Positions 17,438 to 29,574 of a DNA stretch of 64,000 bases are shown here, piece by piece. The notes beneath the pieces are model-generated. The model saw only the letters and a program-made list of their open reading frames with translations. It was not told the origin of the DNA and did not search any database. Where the stretch lies: NCBI RefSeq assembly GCF_011299615.1, contig NZ_CP049861.1:1116001-1180000 (forward strand). Direction: 5' to 3'. The DNA comes from Erysipelothrix sp. HDW6C. GTDB lineage: Bacteria; Bacillota_I; Bacilli_A; Erysipelotrichales; Erysipelotrichaceae. Positions within the stretch are counted from its first letter, which is position 1, and each line of letters begins with the position of its first letter. The position numbers were made by a program, and so were the translations under genes.

Positions 17438-18108
17438 TCCAAGTAGAAGTTTATTCAATCGTACTCATCACAATCATATTGTCACTGACATTTGTGGTGA
17501 TTGGCAAAACGATGCGTACACTAACACTGAATGAAAAACCCAAAGGTATTGCCTTAGGTGCTGTTTTATATGTCCAAACCCTCTCAAATTTTACAATCCA
17601 AAATATGGGCGAAAAACATGGGAAGCGCATGGCCGGATACATTGGCAGTGTATTTATCTACATATTGATTGCGAATATGTTTGGTCTCACCGGGCTTCAA
17701 GCTCCGACGAGCAATTATTCGGTAACACTTGTTTTGGCGATTATTACATTCTGTTTGATACAGCATGCAAAGATTGATGCCAATGGATTTAAAGGGTATT
17801 TAAAGGGATTCTTTGAACCTTTCTTCCCTTTTGTGATTCCAAATTTTTTCGGAACGGTGGCACCGTTAATCAGTTTGTCACTGCGTTTGTTTGGGAATGT
17901 ATTATCGGGAACGGTCATTATGACGTTATTGTATACATTTACGGGATGGCTCAGTAGTTTTATTCCATTAATTGGAGGCTTCAATTTTGTTGGTGTGATT
18001 GTCGCCCCTGTTTTGCATTTATACTTTGATATGTTCTCTGCTTTTTTGCAGGCATTTATTTTCATATCACTCACATCAATATTGATTGCTGTAGAATATC
18101 AAGACTAA
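17434..18108 (+). CDS. atpB: F-type ATP synthase subunit a
   Basis: Subunit a forms the ion half-channels against the c ring. The 224-residue membrane protein carries the essential arginine in SLSLRLFGNVLSG and a conserved final helix (FDMFSAFLQAFIFISLTSILIAVEYQ). The start (ATGA) overlaps the atpI stop. Confidence 0.95.
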   Translation: MIQVEVYSIVLITIILSLTFVVIGKTMRTLTLNEKPKGIALGAVLYVQTLSNFTIQNMGEKHGKRMAGYIGSVFIYILIANMFGLTGLQAPTSNYSVTLVLAIITFCLIQHAKIDANGFKGYLKGFFEPFFPFVIPNFFGTVAPLISLSLRLFGNVLSGTVIMTLLYTFTGWLSSFIPLIGGFNFVGVIVAPVLHLYFDMFSAFLQAFIFISLTSILIAVEYQD

Positions 18109-18121
18109 GGAGGAATTTAAT

Positions 18122-18361
18122 ATGGATACAGTTAGCATTGGAAAAGGGTTGGTGGCTATTGCCGCTGCATTGGCAGTTATGACAGGGATTTTTTCAACAA
18201 TTGGTCAAGGATATGCGGCCGCAAAGGCAGTTGAAGCAGTGGGTAAAAATCCAGAAGCAGAAAGTAAAATACGTTCGATGTTAATTCTTGGAGCTGGTAT
18301 TGCTGAAACAGCTGCTATTTATGGAATGTTGATCGCGTTCTTACTCATCTTTGTTTTTTAG
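18122..18361 (+). CDS. atpE: F-type ATP synthase subunit c, sodium-binding type
   Basis: This 79-residue two-helix protein forms the rotor ring. The ion carboxylate is Glu62 in GIAETAAIYG. Gln29 in TIGQGYAAAKAVEAV, Thr63 and Tyr67 occupy the same relative positions as Gln32, Ser66 and Tyr70 of the sodium-binding Ilyobacter tartaricus c subunit. Proton-type c subunits usually lack this set. The ring is therefore predicted to carry Na+. AAGGAGG precedes the ATG. Confidence 0.95.
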   Translation: MDTVSIGKGLVAIAAALAVMTGIFSTIGQGYAAAKAVEAVGKNPEAESKIRSMLILGAGIAETAAIYGMLIAFLLIFVF

Positions 18362-18377
18362 ATAGACGGAGGGTTCT

Positions 18378-18890
18378 ATGGATTTAGATATTGCACAAAA
18401 ATTAATGCCCAATCTTTTAACCATGGCTGCCCAACTGGGTGCAACCTATGTCATTTACTTAATGTATAAAAAATATTTGCACGAGCCGGTTCAAAAGTTT
18501 TTGGACATGCGCGCCGAAGCCATAGCAAATGAGGTTACCGCTGCGCAACAGTTAAAAGAAGAAAGTCTCGCAATGCGAGAACAGTCTGCTGAAGATTATG
18601 AAATTGCAATTGAGAAATTAAAACGTGTTGAACAAGAGATGCTTGCGGAAGCAAATCGTGAACGTCAAGCAATCGTAGCATCGGCACAGGATGATATTCA
18701 AGCACAAAAGCAAGCACTCATTGATGCATTTGAAATTGAGAAGCAAACATTATTTGACGATGTCAGTGATCAAGTGTTGAGTTTGGCAGTTGCTGTAAAC
18801 CGAAAAGTAATCAGTCAGCATGAGTATGAAAACGAGACAATGATTAATGATCTAGAAAAAGAAATTAGGAAACACCATGTTAAGCACTAG
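18378..18890 (+). CDS. atpF: F-type ATP synthase subunit b
   Basis: Subunit b is the peripheral stalk. One N-terminal membrane helix (about residues 10-30) is followed by a long charged coiled coil rich in Glu, Gln and Ala. Length is 170, as usual. It overlaps atpH by 14 bases. Confidence 0.94.
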   Translation: MDLDIAQKLMPNLLTMAAQLGATYVIYLMYKKYLHEPVQKFLDMRAEAIANEVTAAQQLKEESLAMREQSAEDYEIAIEKLKRVEQEMLAEANRERQAIVASAQDDIQAQKQALIDAFEIEKQTLFDDVSDQVLSLAVAVNRKVISQHEYENETMINDLEKEIRKHHVKH

Positions 18891-19401
18891 AACGTATGCT
18901 CAAGCGCTTTTTGAAGTCGGTGTTGTACGAGAAACCGCTTTACAATATTACGATGAACTCATTGATTTCAAACAAATCTTGCACGATCAATCCGTAACGA
19001 AAGTATTCCGTTTGGCACCCATGAGCGAAGACCTTAATGCCATATGGGATATCCTTCAATCGGAATATTCATTGCAGGTTGTAAATTTTATTCGCATTCT
19101 CTACGATGCGAATTTGCTCAAATTTTACACACGAATTGTTGAGGCGTATCAAGAAATTCTCGAGGATAATGGGTATCTGCGCATTGTTTCTATTTCAACG
19201 CCATCAGCATTGGATCACGAATCGCAATTGCGAATTGAATCCATGCTAGAAAAAGACAGTACAGTGAGAATGCTATTTCATTATTCAAACGATCCATCGC
19301 TCATTGCAGGAATGGTTGTTCAAAACGGTAATGATATTTACGATACGAGTATTAAAAGCAAACTCGATCGTATTATGAGTCAAGGAGGTCAGGGAGTATG
19401 A
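18877..19401 (+). CDS. atpH: F-type ATP synthase subunit delta
   Basis: The 174-residue delta subunit joins the stalk to the top of F1. It has the typical N-terminal YAQALFEVG and a C-terminal strand-helix part ending in [14 protein letters not shown]. Position between atpF and atpA and the overlaps on both sides support the call. Confidence 0.92.
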   Translation: MLSTRTYAQALFEVGVVRETALQYYDELIDFKQILHDQSVTKVFRLAPMSEDLNAIWDILQSEYSLQVVNFIRILYDANLLKFYTRIVEAYQEILEDNGYLRIVSISTPSALDHESQLRIESMLEKDSTVRMLFHYSNDPSLIAGMVVQNGNDIYDTSIKSKLDRIMSQGGQGV

Positions 19402-20910
19402 GTCGGCAGTCGGATGCTATTTTGGAAATGTTAAAAGAACAAATTGCTGGAATTGAGTTTGATACCACCAATGAAGATGTTGGACGGGTTCATAAAATTG
19501 GCGATGGGATTGCATTTGTTCGCGGATTGGATGACATCCTTTCAGGGGAAATGGTTCGCTTTAGTGATGACGTCTTGGGTCTTGCACTCAACTTGGAAGA
19601 AAATCAAGTGGGCGTTGTGCTGCTTGGAAATGATAAACTCGTAAAAGAAGGCGATATTGTATATCGTACCAAACACATTATTGAAGTTGGTGTTGGCGAT
19701 GCCTTATTGGGTAGAGTGGTCAATGCGCTTGGACAGCCCATCGATGGACTTCAAGATATTGAAGTTATTGAAAAGCGTCCGGTAGAACGGATTGCTCCAG
19801 GTGTTATGACTCGAAAGTCAGTGCATCAACCATTACACACAGGCATTAAAGTAATTGATGCGATGATTCCTATTGGAAAAGGGCAACGTGAACTTATAAT
19901 TGGCGATCGTCAAACAGGAAAAACAAGCATTGCACTCAATGCTATTCTCAATCAAAAGGGCAATGATGTAAAATGCATCTATGTCGCAATTGGCCAAAAA
20001 GCATCGACGGTTGCAATGGTTGTTGAGAAATTAAAACAACATGATGCGATGGATTACACGGTTGTTGTATCAAGTACTGCAAGTGAGTTAGCACCCCTAC
20101 AATACCTCGCACCCTATACAGGATGCGCAATTGGTGAATATTGGATGGATAATGGGCAAGACGTGCTCATTGTTTATGATGATTTATCCAAACATGCCGT
20201 AGCGTACCGTACCATTTCATTGTTGCTACGTCGTCCCGCAGGTCGTGAAGCGTATCCTGGCGATGTTTTCTATTTGCATTCTCGTTTACTGGAACGCAGT
20301 GCAAAATTGAATGAAAAATACGGGGGTGGTTCCATGACTGCTCTTCCCATTATTGAGACACAAGCTGGCGATATATCAGCGTACATTCCAACCAATGTCA
20401 TCTCGATTACTGATGGACAACTGTTCTTGAATGCAGACGCCTTCAACAGTGGACAGCGTCCTGCAGTTGACAGTGGAATGTCAGTATCGCGAGTGGGTTC
20501 GGCTGCGCAAACAAAAGCCATGAAGACGGTGGCATCGTCGCTTAAACTTGAATTAGCAACCTACCACGAGCTTCTCTCTTTTGCACAATTTAGTTCGGAT
20601 GTGGATGCTGCAACACAAAAAACAATTGATCATGGACATCGGTTAACAGAACTTTTGAAGCAAGGTGCCTTAACCAAGATGCCCCATGAATTGATGATTA
20701 TCAGCATGTTCTTAAATAAATATGGGAGTTTGGATGCACTTACCGTAAAAAAAGTATTGCCATTTGAAAAATACCTTCATCAACGTTTTTTGAATACTCA
20801 TCCAGAGATACTTGCGCGTATAAAAAAAGATGCTGTTTTGGATGAAAATCTGATTGATGACATTCAAAGGGTTGTGGATGATGCGCTTGAAAGTTTTAAG
20901 ATAAGTCATC

Positions 20911-20918
<8 letters not shown>
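19398..20918 (+). CDS. atpA: F-type ATP synthase subunit alpha
   Basis: The 506-residue regulatory subunit of F1 has the P-loop [21 protein letters not shown] and the family block near [21 protein letters not shown]. It overlaps atpH by 4 bases and atpG by 8. It has the normal length and no visible defects. Confidence 0.97.
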
Positions 20919-23078
<2,160 letters not shown>

Positions 23079-23471
23079 ATGTTTGCAGTTAAGATACTAA
23101 CTCCGCATGGAATTTACGATACAATCCAGATTGATTCCATAACCCTTCCATCAACAGAAGGTCAACGAACCGTTTTGGAAAACCACATGCCATTAATAAT
23201 GTCATTAGAAATAGGCGTGATGTATATAAAAAGAGGCGATACGCGCCAAAACTATGCAATTTCAGAGGGAATCTTTACTTTCAATGCAAATGAGGGTATT
23301 CTGTTGTTAGATACGATTGAAAGCGAAGCGGATGTTGATTTTGAGCGAGCAGATCGTGCACGGCAACGTGCAGTGGAACGCATTCAATCCCAATCGGATA
23401 CAACAATCGATCTCAAACGTGCCGAGATTGCGCTGAAACGATCCTTATCGAGGTTGAAACTACAAAAATGA
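23079..23471 (+). CDS. atpC: F-type ATP synthase subunit epsilon
   Basis: Epsilon couples and inhibits F1. The 130-residue protein has the N-terminal beta sandwich (TPHGIYDTIQIDSITLPSTEGQ) and a C-terminal pair of helices rich in Arg. Its stop overlaps the start of ktrB (ATGA), so the operon does not end here. Confidence 0.93.
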   Translation: MFAVKILTPHGIYDTIQIDSITLPSTEGQRTVLENHMPLIMSLEIGVMYIKRGDTRQNYAISEGIFTFNANEGILLLDTIESEADVDFERADRARQRAVERIQSQSDTTIDLKRAEIALKRSLSRLKLQK

Positions 23472-24820
23472 TAAAGAAACTAAAGAAAAATCTGCGAAGA
23501 TTATCAATTCCGCAGCAAATAGCCATTGGATTTGCACTTACAATACTCGTAGGTGCAAGTCTTTTGACTTTACCGATTGCAACGAATAGTGGTGAGAGTA
23601 CAAATTTTCTTGATGCATTGTTCGTGGCAACTTCAGCTGTTTGTGTTACCGGTCAAACGACGGTTAATACTGCAGCACATTGGAACTATTTCGGCAGGAC
23701 CGTCATCATAAGTCTCATTGAAATCGGTGGACTGGGATTTATGTCTATTATTGTCTATTTCTTTGTCTTTTTAGGGAAAAAAATGACACTTCGACAACGC
23801 ATGCTCTTACAAGAAACTGTCGGAACCGAAAATGCAGTTGATGCACAGCGCATGATTCGTTACATCGTCCGATTTGCACTCTTTGTTCAAACGTTGGGTG
23901 CGGGAATCCTCGCTTTAGATTTTATTCCCCGTTATGGTACACTCAAAGGAATTTATTTTTCATTCTTTCACTCTATTTCGGCGTTTAATAATGCGGGATT
24001 TGACTTGTTTGGAAACAGTCTGGAAGGCTTTGTTACCAATCCGCTTGTCATTTTAACAATTGGTGGACTCATTTTCTTTGGAGGTCTTGGATTTATTGTT
24101 TGGAGAGATCTCTTAACCTACCGTAAGAACAAACGATTGCTTATTCATACGCGAATTACGCTTATTACGACGTGCTCGATCCTCATTGTAAGTTTCCTAC
24201 TCTTTTGGATTAGTGAGACAAAACATGGAACATTCGCGGGTCTATCAACTCCCGATCAAATCACCAATGTTTTATTTCTCGCCATTACACCACGAACGGC
24301 AGGTTATGCGAATGTAAATTATGCATTCTTGTCGCCAATGGGAATTTTTCTAACACTATTATTGATGTTCATCGGTGCGTCTTCTGGTTCAACAGGTGGT
24401 GGTGCAAAGGTTACAACCTTCGCTACACTCTTCTTGTACCTACGCGGTCAACTTACAGATACACAACCAAATTTCAAAGGGCGTGCGATTGGTGTCGACA
24501 AAATTGTAAAAGCAATTATGATTCTTATTATTGGTTTAGGAATGGTTACAGTTGCATCGATGATTCTCTTTGTTACTGAAACAATACCACCGCAGTTTGG
24601 AATTGAGTATATTCTCATGGAAGTCTTTTCTTGCTTTGGAACTGTTGGACTGACAATGGGGCTTACTCCAGATTTAACGGCCATTGGCAAAGTTGTATTA
24701 ATTATTGTAATGTTTGCAGGAAGAATTGGTTTGCTGACGTTCTTCTTGTCATTGGGAAATCACCCCGAAAGTCGTGAGCCACACATACGATATCCAGAAG
24801 CAAACATTCTGGTAGGATAG
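23468..24820 (+). CDS. ktrB: Potassium uptake channel subunit (TrkH/KtrB)
   Basis: This 450-residue membrane protein has four repeated pore units with filter-like segments: SAVCVTGQTTV, FNNAGFDLFG, TPRTAGYANVN and FGTVGLTMGL. KtrB proteins take up K+ and in several species depend on Na+. The size and short N-terminus fit KtrB better than TrkH. It is coupled to atpC by a 4-base overlap, which is unusual and links K+ uptake to the Na+-type ATP synthase. Confidence 0.9.
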   Translation: MIKKLKKNLRRLSIPQQIAIGFALTILVGASLLTLPIATNSGESTNFLDALFVATSAVCVTGQTTVNTAAHWNYFGRTVIISLIEIGGLGFMSIIVYFFVFLGKKMTLRQRMLLQETVGTENAVDAQRMIRYIVRFALFVQTLGAGILALDFIPRYGTLKGIYFSFFHSISAFNNAGFDLFGNSLEGFVTNPLVILTIGGLIFFGGLGFIVWRDLLTYRKNKRLLIHTRITLITTCSILIVSFLLFWISETKHGTFAGLSTPDQITNVLFLAITPRTAGYANVNYAFLSPMGIFLTLLLMFIGASSGSTGGGAKVTTFATLFLYLRGQLTDTQPNFKGRAIGVDKIVKAIMILIIGLGMVTVASMILFVTETIPPQFGIEYILMEVFSCFGTVGLTMGLTPDLTAIGKVVLIIVMFAGRIGLLTFFLSLGNHPESREPHIRYPEANILVG

Positions 24821-24830
24821 GAGCATAAAA

Positions 24831-25505
24831 ATGTCAAACAATAAAACAGTAGCGGTACTCGGATTGGGTCTCTTTGGAGCGTCAGTAGCACGTACTTTAG
24901 AGAAGCATGATCTTGATGTAATCGCCATGGATAAAAAAATGGAACGCGTTGAAGAAGTCGCGGCCCATGTTGAACATTCGATTCAAGGGGACTTCACCAA
25001 AATTGAACACCTTGAGGCTGCTGATGTTGGCGAAGCCGATATTGCAATTGTAGCGTCCGGTGAGCGATTGGAAGAAGCGATTATGTGTGTTCTGAACCTA
25101 AAAAAATTGGGTGTCCGACATGTTATTGTCAAAACGAAGAATAAGGACTATCTTGAAGTCCTTAAAAAAGTGGGTGCTGATCGCGTCGTCTTGCCTGAGG
25201 TCGCAATGGGAAAACGACTTGCTAACGAAATTGCGCAGCACTCAGTGATTGATACTTTGAGAATTGATGACCGCTATAATCTTGTTGAAATTCATCCTTT
25301 GAAATCTTGGGAAAATAAAACAATCATGGCGCTTAATTTACGGCAAATGTATGGATTCAATATTGTTGCTGTTAAGAAAGCATCCAATCATGAAATGTCG
25401 ATTAATGTCGAACCCGATTATCTAATACATGATGGTGATTTATTATTTGTTTTAGTAGAGGAACAGGACCTTGAACGCTTTAATGATATGGAAGACGCCA
25501 GTTAA
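24831..25505 (+). CDS. ktrA: Potassium uptake regulatory subunit (TrkA/KtrA)
   Basis: This 224-residue cytoplasmic gating protein has an RCK_N Rossmann domain starting VAVLGLGLFGASVARTLE and a C-terminal TrkA_C domain (about residues 140-220). It binds nucleotide and opens KtrB. AGGAG precedes its start, 10 bases after ktrB. Confidence 0.93.
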   Translation: MSNNKTVAVLGLGLFGASVARTLEKHDLDVIAMDKKMERVEEVAAHVEHSIQGDFTKIEHLEAADVGEADIAIVASGERLEEAIMCVLNLKKLGVRHVIVKTKNKDYLEVLKKVGADRVVLPEVAMGKRLANEIAQHSVIDTLRIDDRYNLVEIHPLKSWENKTIMALNLRQMYGFNIVAVKKASNHEMSINVEPDYLIHDGDLLFVLVEEQDLERFNDMEDAS

Positions 25506-25568
25506 GCAGTTGTCTTTACTCAGTGCTAAATAAGGTATATCATGAAGGTAGTAAAGGAGTATGATAGT

Positions 25569-25880
25569 ATGACATTACATATTACAGATCAAGATTTTGA
25601 TGCGCAAATCGCTGAAGGCCTAACATTTGTTGATTTCTGGGCAGAATGGTGTGGACCATGCCGAATGCTCGGTCCGGTGATTGATGAACTTGCCACTGAA
25701 TTAGATGGTAAGGTAAAAATTGCTAAATTAAACATTGATGAGAATCGTGTTATTACTGAAAAATTTGGCGTTATGTCCATTCCAACCATGATTCTTTTCA
25801 AGGATGGAGAACCTGTAGAAAAAATTCAAGGATTCCAACCTAAAGAAGCACTCAAAGGATATCTTGAAAGTAAAATCTAA
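25569..25880 (+). CDS. trxA: Thioredoxin
   Basis: This small thiol reductase of 103 residues has the active site WCGPC (Cys28, Cys31) and the cis-proline in SIPTMILFKDG. I chose the ATG at 25569, 9 bases after AAAGGAG; a frame opening at 25542 would add nine unsupported residues. A terminator follows. Confidence 0.96.
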   Translation: MTLHITDQDFDAQIAEGLTFVDFWAEWCGPCRMLGPVIDELATELDGKVKIAKLNIDENRVITEKFGVMSIPTMILFKDGEPVEKIQGFQPKEALKGYLESKI

Positions 25881-25910
25881 AAAATACCGCTCATGAGGCG
25901 GTATTTTTCT
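25881..25910. terminator. Two-way terminator between trxA and the bactofilin gene
   Basis: AATACCGC and GCGGTATT form an 8-base stem with a TCATGAG loop. A run and T run on the two sides suit both convergent genes. Confidence 0.85.
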
Positions 25911-26626
25911 TATTCATGATCGACAGGACGAATGGCGTCCATTGTGCCGACAATTTTCGTGAAGTCGGTGATTGAATCAAAACTTGCTGACTCAATGTGT
26001 GTTCGCATAGCAGTGGGTGATGGCTGTGTATGCGATTTAACAATCTGTACGCGTCCGATAATGCTAGCACCGTGTTCAATGCTGATGCTGGATGCTTCAA
26101 TATCACCTTCAACTGCACCATAGGAACTGAGTGTTACAGTATCCGATGCTTGTATGTTCCCAACAATATTTCCTGAGCTCATAATCTTTCCAGTTCTGAT
26201 ATCTCCTTGAATTTGAGAAGATTCTGAAAGTGTAATGGCGTCTTTGACAGCGACTGCACCTTTGATGATGCCAGACTCTAGGGTAATGTTGTGGGCAGTA
26301 ACAGATCCCTCAATGCTTGCTTCATCTTTAATTGTTACATCACCATTGATTTCAATATTACCGGTGATTGTACCCTCAATAATAATGTTTCCATCAACAT
26401 TGACGTCCCCAACCAGTTCAAGGCCCTTGGAGAAAATCGAAGTATTGCGTGAATTTGTATCTAGAATATTCATGATTATCTTTTCCTCTGTTCTATCAAT
26501 TATAGTGGGGATAGGGGAGTGTTCTTTAACAGGAACCTCAGCTTCAGGTTGCGTGTTCTGACTTTGAAAGAACGTTTTAACACGGTCAATGAGCTTGGTG
26601 CTTGAGTCATGATTCGTTGCTTTCAT
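25910..26626 (-). CDS. Bactofilin-family protein
   Basis: The 238-residue protein has a central region (about residues 60-195) of repeating short strands with alternating hydrophobic and charged residues, such as GNIIIEGTITGNIEINGDVTI and VEGDIEASSISIEHGASI. This is the right-handed beta-helix of bactofilins, which polymerise at the membrane and help shape cells. The N-terminal 50 residues and the C-terminal tail are polar and unstructured. AAGGAGG sits 7 bases before the ATG. Confidence 0.8.
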   Translation of the reverse strand: MKATNHDSSTKLIDRVKTFFQSQNTQPEAEVPVKEHSPIPTIIDRTEEKIIMNILDTNSRNTSIFSKGLELVGDVNVDGNIIIEGTITGNIEINGDVTIKDEASIEGSVTAHNITLESGIIKGAVAVKDAITLSESSQIQGDIRTGKIMSSGNIVGNIQASDTVTLSSYGAVEGDIEASSISIEHGASIIGRVQIVKSHTQPSPTAMRTHIESASFDSITDFTKIVGTMDAIRPVDHE

Positions 26627-26717
26627 ACCCTACCTCCTTATCGTTGTAAGTCTATCATACAGAACATTGAATAATGCCATGAGGTACTGAGTTTATGCAG
26701 GAATGTTACAGACATGT

Positions 26718-26754
26718 AAAAACCACCGTTCAATGTAAAGAGACGGTGGTTTTT
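26718..26754 (-). terminator. Terminator downstream of the two-helix membrane protein gene
   Basis: AAAAACCACCG and CGGTGGTTTTT form an 11-base stem with a 15-base loop, about 30 bases past the stop of the minus-strand gene at 26787. Confidence 0.8.
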
Positions 26755-26786
26755 GTGTAGAAATCATTAAGATGTGTGAAGAGAAG

Positions 26787-27467
26787 TTATTTAATTAGTG
26801 CTGTTGCAAGCTCGGCTATGAGCGGGTAAATATTATGTTCTTGAATGTCACTGACCTTCTCGTTGAGGGTAACTTCATCATGGTTATATTTCGCAACAAC
26901 GGCATAATAGTAATTCATTGATTGTTGGTTCAGTGCATTCATTTTATGGAGTGGTGTAATGAGGTTTAGAATCTCGGGATTATGTTGTACCTCTGCAGCG
27001 TAAGCGAAGAAGAGCACTTTAAAACGAGAATTATCATTCATACGCTGACCCATATTTTCATTAAGATAGTCAAATGTATCATTATAGCTGATACCATTTA
27101 AAAGCATAGAGAGACCACATGCGAAGTAGAAATCACTGCTTATAAACGAATTTTTGAAGGATTTAGAACTTTGCGCGATAATCTGTTGATAGACTGCTTG
27201 TGCTGTTGGCGCATCTTTATCTTGGAAGAGAATACTGAATAACTTCTCACGGTCCATTTCTGCGGTGACAAAGTTAATGATAAGAATGATAACGGCTAAT
27301 ACTGCACAAAAGAAAAAAGATAAGAAGGTTATGTTTCCATTATGATTTCGAGTCATACGTATAATGTAGACAAAGCCGATTACGAGTGCAAAAAGAGAAA
27401 TAAAGAGTCGCTTCTTGATGCCTTTCATAAATTGTTGTGCTTTATCTTGAATGAGTGTTTCGTTCAT
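26787..27467 (-). CDS. Unrecognised membrane protein with two N-terminal helices
   Basis: I do not recognise this 226-residue protein. Two hydrophobic segments lie near residues 20-38 and 48-68, followed by a soluble, mostly helical region of about 150 residues that could be a repeat-like (TPR-type) domain. The start at 27467 is set by GGAGGT 6 bases upstream; a longer frame adds eight residues. An extended -10 (TGTTATAAT, 27499-27491) lies upstream. It is monocistronic. Confidence 0.7.
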   Translation of the reverse strand: MNETLIQDKAQQFMKGIKKRLFISLFALVIGFVYIIRMTRNHNGNITFLSFFFCAVLAVIILIINFVTAEMDREKLFSILFQDKDAPTAQAVYQQIIAQSSKSFKNSFISSDFYFACGLSMLLNGISYNDTFDYLNENMGQRMNDNSRFKVLFFAYAAEVQHNPEILNLITPLHKMNALNQQSMNYYYAVVAKYNHDEVTLNEKVSDIQEHNIYPLIAELATALIK

Positions 27468-27520
27468 TGTTGTACCTCCAACACGCTTCAATTATAACAA
27501 CATTCAGCGTAAGAAACTAT

Positions 27521-27548
27521 AAAAAGAAGGCATCTCTGCCTTCTTTTT
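27521..27548 (-). terminator. Terminator of the pyroglutamate operon
   Basis: AAAAAGAAGGCA and TGCCTTCTTTTT form a 12-base stem with a TCTC loop at the stop of the minus-strand cyclotransferase gene. Confidence 0.88.
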
Positions 27549-27969
27549 ACTTATTGTGATGATTTTCTTTGAAATCGCGCCAATCCCCATTGGGAATGAG
27601 AATGGCTTGCTCTTCAAAGTATATATCAAAATCGTGGGCGTGATAGAAGTAAACGTCTAAGGTTATAACCTCACCACTATTGAGCGTTACCTCACGTGGA
27701 ATGCGTTTGTATTCATCATCATCCTTACCAAAGAAACCCTCCATTGCATCCATAGCGGGCAGTACAGCATTGATATCTTTCACTGTAATTACTTCACCAT
27801 GGACGCGGGTTGTTCCATCTAATAGTGCAGGATAGCCTTTATAAGGCATATCGTATAATGTGCCACTCACATAACCATCTTCAATTGCTACGACATGACC
27901 GCGTAGGTACTTATCGTAGTTGTAGAAATTTTTCATGAGTGATCCATAAACAAAGAGTTGGTCACTCAT
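27547..27969 (-). CDS. Gamma-glutamylcyclotransferase-like protein
   Basis: The 140-residue protein has the AIG2/GGCT fold signature YGSL (residues 8-11) and a likely catalytic Glu77 in AMDAMEGFFG. Such enzymes cyclise the gamma-glutamyl group of peptides or amines to 5-oxoproline. It overlaps pcp by one base and is the last gene of an operon whose other members handle 5-oxoproline, which supports that reading. The true substrate is unknown. Confidence 0.82.
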   Translation of the reverse strand: MSDQLFVYGSLMKNFYNYDKYLRGHVVAIEDGYVSGTLYDMPYKGYPALLDGTTRVHGEVITVKDINAVLPAMDAMEGFFGKDDDEYKRIPREVTLNSGEVITLDVYFYHAHDFDIYFEEQAILIPNGDWRDFKENHHNK

Positions 27970-28610
27970 TATGCAATTGCACCACCTTGAATTTTTGCAT
28001 CCTCACGAACAGTAACTGTTGTTGCAATGGCAACTTCAAGTCCTTTCGCAATTTGTTCGAGTGTCAATGAAGGTTGTGTTGGTTTATCCAATACTTGTTC
28101 CGTTGCGTAAGGCACATGAATGAATCCACCACGGACATTTGGATATTTGGTATCAATCAAATAAAGCAGTCCATACATCAAGTGGTTACAGACAAATGTT
28201 CCGGCAGTATTGGATACGCTTGAAGGAACACCTGCTGCTTTGATATTCTCAACGATTGCTTTGATAGGTAACTTCGTGAAGTATGCAGGTGCACCATCGG
28301 CCTTAATTGCAACATCAATGGGTGCGTTGCTTTCGTTATCCTTGATTCGCGCATCATCTTGGTTAATAGCGACACGCTCAGGCGTTACTCCGAAACGACC
28401 GCCAGCTTGACCAATATTAATCACAAAATCAGGTTGGTGCTTTGCGATTGCTGCATCAAGTACATCAATTGATTTACCAAAGACTGTAGGTACCTCAAGT
28501 TTGATAACTTCAGCACCCTCAATCGTGTCGGGTAGGAGTTTGACTGCCTCATAAGCAGGGTTCATTGCCTCACCACCAAATGGATCAAATCCGGTAATTA
28601 ATACTTTCAT
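27969..28610 (-). CDS. pcp: Pyrrolidone-carboxylate peptidase
   Basis: Pcp removes N-terminal pyroglutamate from peptides. The 213-residue protein begins with the family block [17 protein letters not shown] and has the catalytic Glu78 (TPERVAIN), Cys141 (TFVCNHLMY) and His165 (HVPYATEQ). AAAGGAGG precedes the ATG. Together with the DUF979/DUF969 membrane pair upstream, it suggests uptake or release of 5-oxoproline. Confidence 0.95.
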   Translation of the reverse strand: MKVLITGFDPFGGEAMNPAYEAVKLLPDTIEGAEVIKLEVPTVFGKSIDVLDAAIAKHQPDFVINIGQAGGRFGVTPERVAINQDDARIKDNESNAPIDVAIKADGAPAYFTKLPIKAIVENIKAAGVPSSVSNTAGTFVCNHLMYGLLYLIDTKYPNVRGGFIHVPYATEQVLDKPTQPSLTLEQIAKGLEVAIATTVTVREDAKIQGGAIA

Positions 28611-28623
28611 AGCGTTTCCTCCT

Positions 28624-29574
28624 TTAGAATGCTAAGAAATACATTAAGAAGATATGTATTACTAGTAATATTATAGCAAATGGTACCTGGAACTTGATAA
28701 CAGAATACTCATTTTTTGTTTCCAACAGTGTTGCTGGAACAATATTAAAGTTCGCAGCCATTGGTGTCATTAAGGTTCCACAGAATCCAGCGGTCATCGC
28801 AAGGGCTCCAGCAATCACAGGGTTTGCACCATGAGCGAATACAAATGGAATCCCAACACCAACAGTAATAACAGTAAATGCGGCAAATGCATTCCCCATA
28901 ATCATGGTAAAGATTGCCATACCAACACAGTAAGCGACAACACCCGCAAAAACTGAGTTTGCAGGAATGATGCCTTTCAAGAGTCCCGCGATTAAATCAC
29001 CAACACCAGCAGCTGTAAAGATTGCGCCAAGTGCACCAAGAAGTTGCGGAAGAATTGCATACGATCCCATAGTTCTTAAAATACGTGTACCATCCTTAAC
29101 AGCGGTAACAGCAGGTGCACGCGTGATTACAAATGCAGTAGCCAATCCAACAACAGCTGAGATACCAATCGCGATGTATCCTAAGTTACCTGCTGATACG
29201 GTAGATGGTGCAACCATGGGAAGCACTGTTGCAAAAAGGAATGCACCAATCGCAATAGTAATTGAAGGAATGAAAATCTTATTTCCGATACGGTTTGATT
29301 GTTCATCACGGAATGGTTGTGCTATTTGTTCAATGTCCCCAATATTAACACTCTTAGTAAGTGAAATAACACCTAAAACTAGAACTAAAGCCCCGTTCAA
29401 TTGATTGGGGACATACGGTCCAACAATAAATAGGAACGCAAGAATTACCCAAAAGGATAATGCACCGTATTTACGGTTATCATTAATATTCTTATAAGCG
29501 TTTAAGCCCGTTGCAAAGAGAATAAAGCCAATTAATACATACCACATTTCCAAAAATAATGTCCAGAAATCCAT
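28624..29574 (-). CDS. DUF979-family membrane protein
   Basis: This 316-residue protein has about nine hydrophobic segments and matches the DUF979 family, which is nearly always adjacent to DUF969 and often to pcp in Firmicutes. The pair is believed to be a transporter, perhaps for pyroglutamate or its peptides; this is inference from neighbours. It overlaps the DUF969 gene by 1 base. Confidence 0.82.
   Translation of the reverse strand: MDFWTLFLEMWYVLIGFILFATGLNAYKNINDNRKYGALSFWVILAFLFIVGPYVPNQLNGALVLVLGVISLTKSVNIGDIEQIAQPFRDEQSNRIGNKIFIPSITIAIGAFLFATVLPMVAPSTVSAGNLGYIAIGISAVVGLATAFVITRAPAVTAVKDGTRILRTMGSYAILPQLLGALGAIFTAAGVGDLIAGLLKGIIPANSVFAGVVAYCVGMAIFTMIMGNAFAAFTVITVGVGIPFVFAHGANPVIAGALAMTAGFCGTLMTPMAANFNIVPATLLETKNEYSVIKFQVPFAIILLVIHIFLMYFLAF

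Noticed and set aside
26235-26561. A 108-codon frame opposite the bactofilin gene
   Set aside because: It is a shadow of the repeated beta-helix codons, without ribosome site or homology.
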